Part shown: in pieces, positions 10,348 through 24,228 of the stretch | Numbering within the stretch: the stretch's first letter is position 1 | Layout: each line of letters opens with the position of its first letter | From: Gavia stellata | Lineage: Eukaryota; Chordata; Aves; Gaviiformes; Gaviidae | Assembly: GCF_030936135.1 (NCBI RefSeq) | Contig: NC_082603.1 | Location: 17,142,880-17,206,879 of the forward strand | Length of the DNA: 64,000 nucleotides | Direction: 5' to 3' | Position numbers and translations under genes: made by a program | Notes under the pieces: generated by a model | Seen by the model: only the letters and a program-made list of their open reading frames with translations | Databases searched by the model: none | What the model was told of the DNA's origin: nothing

Positions 10348-12965
10348 TGAAATCCTAGATGTGTGAGTGTGATTTTATTCACCTTATTTTTCTATAAGCA
10401 TTTGTTCTTCTTCATCTTAAGGTTATCTGTTTGGTATTATGAAATTTTATGTAGTCTCTTTTTCTGTTATTTGTAATTTTCAGAGCAAATGAAGTAATAA
10501 GCAACACCTATTTTTGTCTCAAGTTCGTCCTCAAATTTATGGGGAATACACCTCAGGTTACCTTAAGTGCCCAAGCAGTCTTAAAGACTACATCCTTGAG
10601 GTAATAATTATCAAAGACAAAGTTGACGATGCAAAGGTTTTTCTTGCCTACATTTTGAAATCTAGGTGTAACCATCTGGGCTTTTATTTTTTTAAATTAA
10701 CATCAAGCCAACAAATATTTACACAGTTGAGTTGTTCCTGTTCCAGCTTTTCAGGTGACACTGTAGCTCAGCTCCTCCTATGCAGTTCAGAAGAAAAAGT
10801 ATGTATCTGTGGTCTAGTGATTTAATCCTGAACTTCTGGATTCTTATTCTAGCCGTGCAACTACCATGCTGTGTGACTGTAGGCAGTCTGCTCCATTTTC
10901 CCTTCTGTAAAGTAGAGACAGTAGATGCTTTCTTATTCCATGTGTTGTTATGCAAGTCATTCATCTGCAAGGTAACTTTAAAATTTTGAGATGAAACTTC
11001 CTCTGGAAATGCCTTATTATTATGTACCTTATTGTGTTTGTCCCTTTCCATATATCAAACCTGAATGGAAAAAGATATCTAACAGAATCTACCCAGGTAG
11101 CTTAGCTGCTTTTTGACAAGTTTCCCATCTCCTTTGTACAGGTTTACTAAATGCTATCGGGTGATGGAGTTCTCCTGTTGCCTGTTTATTCAGTTGCTTC
11201 CTCAGCTCAGTTACTTGGTTCTTCATTCTAAACTTGAGGCACTGATAAAGATTATGCTGCCTCTGCCAGAGTTTACTTAGAAAACAAATAGGAGAAAACT
11301 GACATCAGGTATACAGATTTGGACTTCCAAAATAATCGAGAGGAGTGGGACATGTTTCTCTAGCATACACGCTAAGGTATGGTACTTTGAGATTATTAAT
11401 ATATAAAGTTTGCTCATAATCGAGTATGCAAATTAAAAGCATGAATTTGAATATGCAATTAAAAGATAATGAATCTGAAACAATCTTAAAAAATCCTTAC
11501 CTTCTCCCGCAATGTTTAAATGCAGTATTTGCTTTCTCTCCTCACCCACGTGCTCTGAGAATGATGTGCACGTATTGAAGTGCAGTGTTTAAGCAGTGGT
11601 ACAGTGCAGTCATCTGGTCCAGTGCAGATAACAGGAATGTTTTGCAAGTAAAAACACTGGGTTAACTTCTGCTTCCATTTGAATGATTCTGAATCTGAAC
11701 TAACAAAACCAAGACAGTGGAGTTATTTCAAGGCTATATTGATGTTAGTGAGAGTATAATTTGGCCCGGAGTGCCTCGTTTTTTGTAATGGGCAGAGTTC
11801 GCACGATGCTTACTTTAACAGAGAAAATGTAGGTGATTTTTGCCAGCCTTTCCTTTGGAGATGTCCCTGGTTAATAAATCCAGGCTTTAAGTGTTGTCAT
11901 TACCTTTCTTTCAGGGGAAAAGTGCTTTTAATCTGCACTGATAGGGACCTCCTCTGAATACGGATAGGAAGAGAAATGGCTGCAGACTCTTGTCTCTTTG
12001 ATGAGGGATACTTTAATATGGGATTTATTGCTCTTTTTATATTTCCCAGAGTGTGGTACTAGTACTGTGTGGACTATTTTCCCTGACAGCTAGAAGTTAT
12101 GGTGGGGTCAGATCATCACTGGGTAGTAAGTGTGTCCCTAAGGTTGGTTGTATATAGTCAGTGCCATTTCTGGAAAGAGCTTGCCAAGCATGTTCTAAAA
12201 GGATTAAAAGCTTTTGTTCTTGATTAAATTTTGCTTTTCACTCAGTTATGAATATGAGTGACTGACTCAGCATAACATGTGAATACTGACTCTGATCTAA
12301 CTGCAGAAACAATGCTATTTAAAAATTGTGTGCTTTTGTCAGTCTTTTAATTACAAACATTACACAGGCTGGGCATCTAGCCCAGAATTATATATACGCT
12401 CTTCTTCTCCCTCCCACAACAAGGTTTTTCTAGATCTGTTTCAAATGTATGTCAATTTTACTGTATTGGAAATTTTCAGCAAAATTATCCCTCTGTGGAT
12501 TTTTAGAACTAGCAAATGTGGATTGTATTTTAAAGGTTTATTTGTAAATTTGCTTTATCTACTTGAATATTCACTTAATGGAACTGTATCACAATTTATG
12601 AATTTTATTTTTGTAGCTAAAGTCAGTGTGCAATATGAGATAATGAACTGGGTGCCAGGAATTCTCAAATTCTAACCCTGTATTTGTCTTGGCCTTGCAG
12701 CATGGCTTGGCAAGCCGTTCACGTTATCTTGTAGGTTAAGTGAGGGTGATAGCCAACTCGCTCTTCTGCAGAATTTTAGCTCCATGATATTTCTATGGAA
12801 TTGACTAACTCTTCAGTCAGTACCTGTAGCCTTCTAACTTTATGCTGACATTCTTCATCTTTCTCACGTTTTATTCCCACTTGGCAAGTGTGAAGGGAGT
12901 GTGACTGAGCACCTGACCCTGCACAGGCACAATTGTGCAGAGAAGATGCTCAGCAGCTCATGGTT

Positions 12966-12981
12966 CACACACACACACACA
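12966..12981. repeat. (CA)8 microsatellite
   Basis: Eight perfect CA dinucleotides, a candidate short tandem repeat marker. Confidence 0.9.
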
Positions 12982-14589
12982 GTGGACAGGGAAGATGATG
13001 AAGCACCTGTACTACAAAGGAGTTATCTGTGGATACTCCAGCTCCTCGAACCAAAAGATGTGGCTAATGAGACATCACTACTGTCTTAGGCCTTTTGCAT
13101 CCCTGCATGCTATCTGCCAAGTGGGAAACAAAGCTCATCCCATTTTACAGGAATTTTATAGAAACTTCAGATTTACTTTTTTGAAAATGAGCATTCTCTT
13201 TTATACAGGTAGAAATCTGAAATTATTTGTATAGTAAGCAGTCAGAGAAGGGTTCAGATTTTTTTTCTGATATAATTGATACTAGAGTGTAGATCAGAGA
13301 TGCACAGGAGTAGATTGAATCTTGTGTCACAGGGGCAAACAGAGACCCTGGAGGTTATGCATAGGCTAGATATGGACGAGATGAATGGTATGAAGCAGAA
13401 GTGGGTCTGTGGTCAGTGTAATGATGGGGATGGTATTTCAATGAAAAGGAATAGTATACATTTTTGATACTTTGGAATTAAGGTAAATGGGATCAAAGGA
13501 GTTCCAGATTAACAAGTGGGTGATGTGCACCATATGGGTTAATTCTGAAATATAATTTTCAAATTTTATAAATTATTATCCACAACACTGTCAGAAATTC
13601 TTGTTTAGAATTTACAATTGTATTACAGCTAGCTATTTTCTCCATGGATTAGGAAAAATTTTCACATATTGGGTGAAATGTGTTCACTATATTATATGCA
13701 TTTTTCAAAAATAACATTTTTAATGTCCTTTTTTTTTGAAAGATAACTGCAGATTATTTGCTATGTGGGCTATTGGTAATGATAGGCAGATGGGGAAGCT
13801 GTAATTCTGATCCTGTTTGGGTTGCAGTCTGCTGTAAATTCTTCTCTGATTAAAATGGGAGGAAATTAACAGAATTAAATTAAAGGCTGCCAGCCAAATG
13901 CTTAGTTCTAGTTGTTGCCATGACTTGAATATAAAGAACACAAGCAGCTCTTCATGTGAAAAGGGCATGTCTGTCTGTCTTTCCTTTATTTCCAAAAGAA
14001 TTGATTATGAAATCTTGTTATGTGAATATATATTTTTATGAGTAAATAATGTGTCTTGTCAATTTTCTATCACATCTCCAGTTTGTAGAGCCAAGAGGTG
14101 TGCAATGATTAAATATTCTGTGACAATGGCTTTTATCGCACTAAAGAGTATGTATATTAAATGTAAAAACCCCAAAAGAAGAGTGAAATCCAAACAGATT
14201 ACAACACATACCACCCTCACCTCCCCCGAAACCCTCAGCTTTCCTCTTTAGTCTATGTGGGAAGTATTAAGAAAAAGAAAAAAAGTTGCATGGTGAATAC
14301 TGATAGAATGGATCAGGTTTTGCTGGGAAAATTGGAAACGTCTTTATCCCTCCAATGGCATTATTATAAATGAGGTAGTTGTGCTCACTGTTATTTGGAC
14401 GGTTCCCAGATTTTTTTACCTGGTACCTTGACCCCCATATCTGACACATAACATATGACACCAGCCTTTTGAGATCTAGCATAAGCAAATATGACATTGA
14501 GTGACAGTATGGCAGGTATTAGTTTTTTCATATAGAATAATTCCTATTAAGACCCATACCAAAATTGATTGCATTACTCAGAGGGACCA

Positions 14590-15180
14590 TTCAGGGAGTG
14601 TCTAGGTGTCTAGTGCTTCTCTGTGAACATGGGGTGGACGTGGTGGCCACCTTGTGGGAGGTGGGCTCTGGCTAAGGAGCTGATTGAGGAAAAGGAGCTG
14701 TGAGAGGAGGTGAGCAGGCTTTGTACCATCAGGGAAGAAAGAAGAGATCAACAGGAAATCAGTCCCAAGATGGAGGGGGCTGGAGCCTTGTTATTTCTGG
14801 GAACAGAAGAGAAGGCTCCTTCTCTGCCTGCAGAACTGCAATCGCAGAACAAGTGGGGTGCCCTGGGAAGAGGTGAGGATGAGCAAGGACCCATCAGGGA
14901 GCCATCAGAGCCAGCTGAGCCTGAACCAAACATAAACAAGAAGAGTAAAAGACAGCTGATACGTATTGGAGATTCCCATCTGTTACCCTGATGTGATGTT
15001 TTGGGATGTTTGCTGAGTGCTGGGGCTTGGATCCAGGATGCTGCTGAGAGACTGTCAAGGCTTGTCTGGTCATTGCATCTGCATGGGCACCAAGGACATA
15101 TCAGGAGGGTGAAGGTTACAGGGGCCCAGGTGTCTCTTCAGTCCTTTCAGTGAGCAGAAGAGGCTTGGGTTTTCATAGTC
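14590..15180 (+). mobile_element. Degenerate CR1 LINE ORF1-like fragment
   Basis: Conceptual translation on the + strand gives, in order, EEVSRLCTIREERRDQQEI, an acidic/Pro linker, KSKRQLIRIGDSHLLP, and in a following segment GAWIQDAAERLSRLVW. These correspond to features I associate with CR1 ORF1: a coiled 'SRL-SIRE' region, a basic stretch, the 'V-V-IGDSLLRG' start of the esterase-like domain, and 'GARI-DV-ERLP-LV'. An in-frame TGA at 14701-14703, another stop after HLLP and the loss of downstream domains show it is dead. It lies in the opposite orientation to the CR1 3' fragment at 15451, so the two are separate insertions. Boundaries are approximate. Confidence 0.6.
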
Positions 15181-15450
15181 TAAAGAGAAGTGATGATGGG
15201 GGATCAGTGAAGAGGTGTCCTCTGTGAAAGCAGCACTGCTGGGGACCTATCTTAAGTGCCCATACATATATGCTTGCAGTATGGGAAGCAAATTGAAGGA
15301 ATTGGAAGTTTGTGCACAGTTGGAAAACTAAGATGTCATTGTGATTATGAACATTAGAAATAGCACAGCGGTTACCTGGAATGTATACTTTGATTGTGAC
15401 TTTCTTAGTAATTTCTAGCCTTTTAAAATTCAATTTAATGATATCAAATG

Positions 15451-16193
15451 AATCACAGAATCACTAAGGTTGGAAAAGACCTGTAAGATCATCAAGTCCA
15501 ACCATCAACGAACACCACCATGCCCATTAAACCATGTCCCACAATGCCTCGTTCACACATTCCTTGAACACCTCCAGGGATGGTGACTCCACCACTTCCC
15601 TGGGCAGTTTATTCCAGTGTCTCACCACTCTCTCAGTAAAGAAATTTTTCCTAATATCCAGTCTAAACCTCCCCTGGCGCAACTTGAGGCAATTGCCTCT
15701 CGTTCTGTTGCTAGTCACTTGGGAGAAGAGACCAACACCCACCTCAAGAGCGATGAAGTCTCCCCTCAGCCTCCTCTTCTGCAGACTGAACAACCCAGCT
15801 CCCTCAGCCGTTCCTCATAAGACTTGTGTTCCAGACCCCTCACCAGCTTCGTTGCCCTTCTCTGGACACGCTCCAGAACCTCAATGTCCTTCTTGTAGTG
15901 AGGGGCCCAAAACTGAACACAGTATTCGAGGTGCGGCCTCACCAGTGCCGAGTACAGGGGTACAATCACCTCCCTGCTCCTGCTGGCCACACTATTTCTG
16001 ATACAGGCCAGGATGTCGTCGGCCTTCTTGGCCACCTGGGCACACTGCTGGCTCATATTCAGCCGGGTGTCAACCAGCACCCCCAGGTCCTTTTCCGCAG
16101 GGGAGCTTTCCAGCCACTCGTCCCCAAGTCTGTAGTGTTGCAGGGGGTTGTTGTGGCCCAAGTGCAGGACCCGGCACTTGGCCTTGTTGAACC
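15451..16193 (-). mobile_element. CR1 LINE 3' end, 5'-truncated copy A
   Basis: Read on the - strand, this is the C-terminal part of the CR1 reverse transcriptase ORF plus the short 3' tail. Recognisable residues in order are [71 protein letters not shown] and [20 protein letters not shown]. After a frameshift come [20 protein letters not shown] and SLEVFKE. The end shows gatggttggacttgatgatc and terminates in AGTGATTCTGTGATT, the octamer-type CR1 3' end. The catalytic RT core and ORF1 are absent, as in most 5'-truncated CR1 insertions. About 30 nt are missing between GDFIAL and EVGVGLF compared with the CR1 pattern I know. The 5' junction is marked by a repeated ttgttgaa. It is not functional. 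Confidence 0.93.
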
Positions 16194-18603
16194 TTGTTGA
16201 ATGGTTTTGTAAAACAAGATAGATTGCAGAATTCCAGTTGTAGGTAGACTGACTCATGGTTAAGTGACTTGGTCAAATACATCTGCCAGTCACTAGCAGA
16301 GCCAGGTCAGCTCCAAGTTATCTGTCTGGAGTTCTACTCTATCCTTCTTTTTCTTATTTTCTATCTATAAAATTGTATAATGAAGGTGATTACGTAGTGT
16401 AGTTTGACTAATATTTTCAGAACTGTAGATTTGCCAAATTTATTGCTGATACAATAGATTATACTCAATATTTGAGGCACATTTACCATCTTGGACTGGC
16501 CAACTTGAAATCTGGCTAATTTGTATTACAGTTGCAAGACTTAATTTGCCATGTATTGAAGATAATAGATATAGCTGAGGAAAGTGAAAACAGCAAAGTT
16601 CCCTGTACACCAATTAAATTAAAATTTGCTCTCAGGAATCTTCTTTGGAATGACTATGTAAATAGGCAGCTGCATTATATACTGGTGTATTATATTACAG
16701 AATATTATAGTTTGATCAGTGTTTCAAGACTGACAGATGTAAAAAAAAAATGCTTTGTATCTATAAAAACAGTAGATGTGTTTTGGAAGTCATTTAGTAT
16801 CTTGTATAAGTGAATGCCATGTTGCAATTTTGCAGTTAGGTTAAAAGCAGAACACCAAACTCATATTCTGCACTTCTGTAATCTATCAGTAAAACTTTTT
16901 TCTCTGTTTTAACAGCCATAGTGGAAAAACATTGAACTAGCAAGTGATTTTTATTGCTAAACCTTGCTTAATCATTGTTCCGTATTCTTCCTTCCAATTT
17001 TTGTCTCATAAAACCTGTCATTGAAGTTAATGCAACTTATCACCCTGCAGAAGTTACAGTATGAAGAAACAAAAAGCTGCACATCAAAGGATCTTCTGTG
17101 CAGACAGTGCAGACACAAAGGTTTCTTTGTGATGAATGTGCGGAGTTAGCTCTGCCACTCTAAATCAGCAGTGAATTTTCCTCAATTCTAGCATTGAAGT
17201 AAAATAATGCCCATTGTTCTTTTAGGGGGCTTTACTTCTGTTTCCAAAATGCTGGCAGGCAGTAAGCATTGACTTAACAACACAAAAAAATTATTTCCTG
17301 TGTTCAGAATTGTGATACACATTTTTAAAAGTTTATCTTGTTTTATTCAAATTAGTAATAGGTACCAGTCATTTCTGCAGCAATGCAAAACAAGCAGCTT
17401 CCAGAGTTAGTGACATCTGGAAATTATAGGAATCACTGATAACAACATCTTTCTTTTTTTTTTTTCCCCATCACCCTCCATTGAAATAATGTAAATATTA
17501 TCATTACTGCAGTACATGACTGTAGTTAATTTTGTAAATATTCGACTTTGCAACCACTAGGGTGTGGAATCCAGAAAAACAGTTTGAAAAAGCCAAAAGA
17601 AATACTATCACAGCCCCCATCAAAAATTACAGAGAGATTTGGGTAGATATTTACACCCAGATAGAGGCTCAGGGACATTTCAATCAGATTTTGATACAAG
17701 TGGCCTTTATTCAATAAGCTTGCTAAAAAATTATCACTTGCTTTTGTGAGTGTTGTGATGACAAGGCATTCTATTGTATGTGTAAAAGTGGGACTGTGAC
17801 TTCTTAATTTACCTTCAGTCACAATCCTCATCAGGGCTAGTTTGGGAGGGAAATGGGCACTTTCTGTATTTGGTATTAATTGCTACGTAATTGGTGTTAG
17901 TTACATAGAGGCCTTACGGTTTTTGACTGATGGTTTTGTGTCTTGTTTTTCAGCAATACAGTTATCTACTAGAGATAGTTGTATGTTTTATGTTACTTAT
18001 CAGAATAAGAAAAGAGTGAAACAGTATTTGGTGAAAGTGTGAGAAATGGTATCTCTAGGCAGGCTGGACAAGTAACATTCACACTGAGTTAAAATGGAAT
18101 AGCAGAACCTGGCAGAGGGATTACTTTGGAATCCCTGGAAGATGTGAGAGTACAGTGGAAGGGCCAGATGAACAAAAGAAGGGGCAGAGGAGAAAGATAA
18201 AGGCCTGGGCTATGGGGAAAGAGAGTAATGTTGATGGTGCTAATAAAGCTTTGAGAGGGGGTTGAGATTGTTCTTTCAGGGTCTTCACTCACGCAGTGCG
18301 GAATGGGGTTGGGGGGTGAGTGTGCAGCTAATCCCCCGTAGAACATGATGAAATCAGTCCCCAACAGCCTGTAGTTTGCTTCTTTGTAAAATCAGAAATT
18401 CAGATTGCTTTGCAAACTCTGTGCTGGCAGAGCTTGTGTGACATACATCCAGCATGGGAATTTACATCTGCAAGCCATATGTAGCTCAACTTTAATATAC
18501 TTACATAAATGATAAAATCATTAGTTTTCAACTCATGGATTTTAACATTCCTGACATCATACCTCTCTTCCTTGGGGTTATACCTAAAAGCAATCTAGTG
18601 ACC

Positions 18604-19099
18604 TGTTGTTTTGCGTTGGTTCGTTATGGTCCCAGTAAGGAAGACACTCAGACTGTAAAGTATTGCTTGAAATACCATTTATTGGAGCTAACACTGTAAA
18701 GAAAAAGGATAGCGTAGATAATTTTATGTCCTTCTAGATGCTGAGTTGTGTGGTATAGAACAGCACACCGGGTGGGCGGATCCTGTCCATGGAAAGGTCG
18801 TCTGACATTTTGGTCTTTGAGCTCTTACAGGATTTTCTTAAAACAATTCTGGTTCTCATTTCTACTGTCAAACAGAAAGCTGGCTCACTTGAGAACTGTT
18901 TGCTGCCCTTTTAGATAAAGACAAGGACACACAGGTGATGCAACCTCCGGTACCAAGTGGGAGCTGCCTGCAGGCTCCTCTGTTACACCTCGCTAGCTGG
19001 CTAAGTTTATCTTACAGCTAAGGGAAATGACAGCCAAGCTGTACGTGCAGCGCAGGACTGGCCTGCGCCTGTTATGCGGATCACCAACTCCTCAATACA
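18604..19099 (-). mobile_element. Probable solo LTR of an endogenous retrovirus
   Basis: A GC-richer block of 496 bp whose - strand starts with TGTATT and ends with AACAACA, giving the TG...CA termini of an LTR. On the - strand, in the correct order, are a TATA-like CATAAAAT (18721-18727), an AATAAA poly(A) signal (18678-18683) and a U5-like tail with TGAGTGTCTTCCTTACTGGG. The flanks are gtgacc on the left and gtggtc on the right, compatible with a 6-bp target duplication carrying two transitions. Six bp is typical of class II (ERVK-like) elements. No internal retroviral genes adjoin it, so it would be a solo LTR left by recombination. No family name can be assigned without a repeat library. 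Confidence 0.6.
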
Positions 19100-22000
19100 G
19101 TGGTCTTCTGGTTAGGATCAATACACTTGCGATTGAAGAAAAAATCACTTGGATAAATAATTGTAAAGTGATGCAATTACACATCTAGGTTTTGAGAGCA
19201 TAAATGTTTTCAGGGCAGATATACAGCCCAGGTGAGTGGGGAATGATCCTAACTGAAACTCCGAAGTGGCTTCCATGGTAAAATAATAATAATACATGAT
19301 AAAATATAATGTGATGCCTGGAGTAGATAAGTTTACCTCTCCCTATTAATCTGTTGAGCTCTGGACTGGTGGAGGGTGTTTTGAGCTTGGGCATAGTTTC
19401 ACATTGATGTAAACACATCAATTTTGTTGTTGTTGTTTGGGGGTTTTGTTGTTGGGGTTTTTTTTTAAGTTTTTCTTCCAGTTTATAAGTAAACTTTTTT
19501 TGAAGAAATTTTTTGTAAGAATTTTTTCTTAAGAAATAGCCTGCAAAAAACTCTCAGCTGAAAGCAGGAACTTCCGTATTTCATAATGGCTCATTGGCAA
19601 ATAGTTGGCATATTTTTCACCTGGTAGAAAAGTAATAATAATAATTAAAAATAAGGTGTGAAAAGGTTCACTCAACACAGTATACAGCTTCTCCTTGGTT
19701 TAGGGGGGAAAAAAAAAAACAAACCAAAACTCACTGCTCAGTTGTCATCACTGTGATTCATCAGCCGCTGTTTCTCAGGCAGGTCCGACTGCTGATTGGG
19801 CAGAGGGCTTCTCAAGGTGTGTCTTTTGCTAAGAAGCTTTTGCATTTTAAGAGTACATAACAGACCATGATAATCGCCTTCTCTGGTAAGAACTGTTGTA
19901 TGTATATTTATTAATCAATACCATCTTATCGTTATGAACAGTGCTCACTGGTTAATAACAAATAACTAGGTGTGCTAGCAGGTGTTTCCAAACCAACTTT
20001 TTGTGGGTTTAAAATTTGGAAAGGTCTTAATCTTGGATCTTAATTGTGGCAGTTATACCTCAGTATGCTAGTACTGTTTTTAAAATTTGGAATTAAAAAA
20101 AATGTGATTATATAATAGTAAGGGGTATTCCTAAATCCACAGAGAATAAGATAAAAATCTTCTTTGTAATAGTGTAATGTTTTGAGAGAGAAATGTTTAT
20201 AATATTTCACATGGTCTGCATTTTTCATGAAAATTGTATGTGTTAACTATTTGCAAGTTAAGTAATACAGGGAATCTTTCTTCTTGTGTTGTATAATGTT
20301 CAGAGCAATTTTTTTTTCAGACATCTGAATTGGTTTTATATTTTTTTTGTCAATTTATCAATCTAAATTATTTGGAAGATAAAATTAATCTTATTTTAAC
20401 TTAACTTTTCAGCTGCCTTTGAAAAAAATAAGGGACAATCTTGAGGAAAAATACAGGAATAAGTTGAATAAATTTTTGTTTTGTAATTGATAGTTTTATG
20501 TCAACTTTACTATCAAGCAAAAAGATGCAATGATTGCTTTGAGAGAGAGAGGGATTGAAAAGATTTGAAACACGCTACGTAGACAAGTTTGCATGTAAAT
20601 GTCTGAGATCTAATACAATTGGAGTATGGTAGAAAAAGCTTAGGAAAACAGCAGCTGTAATACCCAGATAGTGTAATGTCTGCTTTCCCACTTTTACAGC
20701 AGTAGTGCTTAGAGCTCATTTCGCATGACTGTACTTGTTTCTACTCTTGGAAAAATGTTGCAGTCATGGCACAAGCATCAACTTCTTTGTGAGGGATGAT
20801 ACAGTGAGCCATATTAACAAGAGGTTTTCATTTTAATGTTGCAGGAGTGATGATCTTATTTTTAGCAAATATATAACTGAAAACAAACAAAGAACCATTT
20901 AATGATAAAGAACTCATTTTAGGCAAAGAGATATTTAAGAAGTAACTCTTTCACCAAACTGTATCAAATATACAAGGATTTTCTTGGATATTCAGACAAA
21001 GGTTTCTTGCTAATAAGTTACATGGATTGGGTTCTAGTGCTTCTGCATATTTCTTATTTTTGGAGCACGAATTTTGTGCTCTAGAATAATAGGATCCTGT
21101 TCTTTATGTACATCAGGAGTGTCTCCACACTTAGTAACGTTACAGAGTGGATTTTTTCTCAGAATTTTAACTCTCAGCAGCCGTCAACAGCAGAGGGTGC
21201 CAAAGTGCAGTACAGTATTCACAAATTCCTAGTAAAATAGTGCTATAAATATAATATAACTTTTCTAAACATCTGTTTTGATTTCTCTCAGCCTTTTCTT
21301 GTTTGCATGTTCACCACCATGTTATTGTAATACCAGAATGCCCCTAGTTCTAGGTTTCCTTATAATGATAGCCACACATTCCTCTCACCAGAGGCTGGCA
21401 CTGTCAAAGAAAGATTTTCAAGTATGCAAATAAACGTTACTAAGCTACAGCAGGAATTTCTGTCATGTCCCTGTCTTGCTTGTCCTGGCTTTAGTTCTAT
21501 GTGCAGGGGTCAGAGGCTGTGGTTTCTATTTCTTTATGCCACGCTGTCAGCAAAGGAAGAAGTTAGTAAGAACTTTGAAATGCATTAATCATTCTTAGGC
21601 AAGACTTCATGATGCAATTAATTTTATAATTTCCTTATTTACGTGATGGTTTTGTCCAGGCTGAAGCTTTTAGGATCCTCCCATGTTCCTCTGTTCAAGC
21701 TCATTTTCTCAACGTCTCGCAGCTAGCGTGCTTCAGCACAACGGGAACCAAAATGCAAGTACTATTGATAGAAGCACTTGCATTTTATGAGCTTAGAAAT
21801 TTGACTTCAAGAAATAAGATGTTGTGCCTTTGTTCCTTGGGTGGCAAAAACTATAAGATACTCTGACTGAATGACCTATATTTTTAGGTTGTTTTTACTT
21901 TCAAAAGGTAAAGAATACTATACCTTATAGTCCGTACTGCTGAAGAACTGAAATGTATTTCTGAAGTTGGTTTTATTTCATGAAACAGCTAGGGGGAAGA

Positions 22001-24228
22001 GACATGTCTCTGGCTAATTAATACTCTCGGACAGTATTTGTCAGACTTTGACTCAAGGAAAATCATTCAGCAGCTTACAATCATTATAATGGTGGACCGG
22101 ATTAGTGAACATCCTCTGTGTGCATGTGCATTTGATCCAATGCTCATAAAGAGGCAAGTGCTTCTTTGTGTCTTCCTCTTTGGTCACACTCAGTAATAAA
22201 CTGAGTTGAAATAATAAACTGCTAAGTCTAAAATTCTTTAAAGCAACCATTAATTTCATGCCCATAATGTTTTTTTCCTGCCTCAGCAGCTGATTGCAAT
22301 CACCGATGCCAGTGTTTAGACACTTATCTGCCTTTTTTGTTGCATTGAAGATAGATATCTAAGTGCATTATTGGTTCCTGCAGTAAGTTACACCTCCAAA
22401 TTGTGCAAGGATTGCATGATCCTTTGCAGTGGATTATATGATTTAGAATTATAATTAGATGCCAGGCTAGGAATCCTTTTTGTCATATAAAAGGCTTTCT
22501 GAAAAGAAGGAAAATAATCTAGTCACTGTTGGAGTCTTTTCTGTATATTTTTAATGAAAGGCCTGTCACTTTATTTGTTGGAATAGTGTTACCAGATTAG
22601 TGCTGCTTTCTTAACTGTGTCTAATCTCATTTGATTCAAGCATCATGGAATAAAAAAAATCAATGTAGCATAGGTTTGTTTCGAAATAAAGGGGGGGCGG
22701 TTAGCAAATCAGTAAACATCAGTTCCTCATGTTTAACTAGCTAACAGGGATTTTCTGAAGCTATTAAGCAGGATCTGAGCTAGCAAATTGGATGTAGGCT
22801 TAATAATTTATAGGGAAGTTCTGGTGTGGAAACTGGAAACTTTAAATCTGACTCTGTTTTCCTTATACAGACACTTTCTTTTTTAATTTAACAGAAATGA
22901 GAAAAAAAGTTTGTATATATATTTTCAGCAGCTCCTTCAATAATGTGAAGCATTTCTTTTGGTCCCCTTCCACCAAGCTATGAAATTGAAAAGATTAATA
23001 TTTGCCTCCATCTTTGGATCATTTGCAGGAAATAAAAGATCATAAGCAACTCAGAAAGTCCTTTACATATCAATATATCAAATGCAAATCAAGTGAACTT
23101 TGCAGTGTTAGAGCAGTGACCTTTAACCAGACTCTGAGTCAAGAATTTCTGTTTCCAAGGCTTCTCATTCTTGCTGAGTATTTTCCTGGCATAATGTATG
23201 GATCTTTTGTGGTATGTTGTTTTCTGGAGAATGAATGAAGGCCCTCTGGCTCATTTATCCTACTGTCTTACTTGGGATTTGAACTATGTTGCCAGAAAAG
23301 AAAGTCCAGTGCTCTCGCTTTTCATTCTAATCCCCTCATCATTAGGCTTGCTATAACAGTTCCCTGTTGTATGAATATTTTTTCAACTATAGAACCTAGT
23401 GGTAGTTTTGGAGAGTCAGTAAAACTTGGGTGGTTTTGAACAATAGCTAACATTTACTGAATGTTGTATGGTTGTGCTTTTGAAGCTCTCCATCATCTTA
23501 AACATTTTATATCTTAGAATGAGAAAAAAGACCTGTATTTTCAATAATTTCATTTCACTTCCTCCATACACTGTCTTTTCAGTTTGGTTGGTCTCCTTTT
23601 GTATTTTGCTTGTCTCAAACAGTTGAAATTAGGGCTATCTGATATATTGTCATAACACAGATATAAAGGTATAGTAGACTGAAAAGCATTGTGGGTTGTT
23701 TTGGTGGTTTTTTGGGGAGGTGGGGTGTTTGTAGTGTGGTTTTTTTTGTTTTGGGTTTTTTTTAAGGGGTGGGGGGAAAGGACTCACTTTGTATGCAGGC
23801 AGGTACAATTTAAGAAGAAAAATACTGTTATCAAACATAACTGTCTTGATTTCCAAATCAAGGAAATAGGAATTTCCTTGAAATAGATAATGGCTTTTTT
23901 GTTCACTACATGTAAGACACATTGATAAGAGTTTATACATAATTATTAAAAGGCTTTCCTTTAAAACTTATTAATTTAAATTTATAATTAGACCCAAGAG
24001 GGTGTAATTTCAGTTTGACCATTGAAATTGCACATAGGTTCTTTTTTAAATTGTGTATTTACAGTATAAGTACACTGATATTCACCTGTAGGGAGGGCTG
24101 TTGTTATTAATGGACTGTAACACTGTTCATGGAATAGCTGCATCAGTTCTCTAAAATGGTAACTGAATATTCCATTCTATCAGAGATATTCTATGTTTTT
24201 CTCTGTAACAGTACTTATTTTCTCCAGA

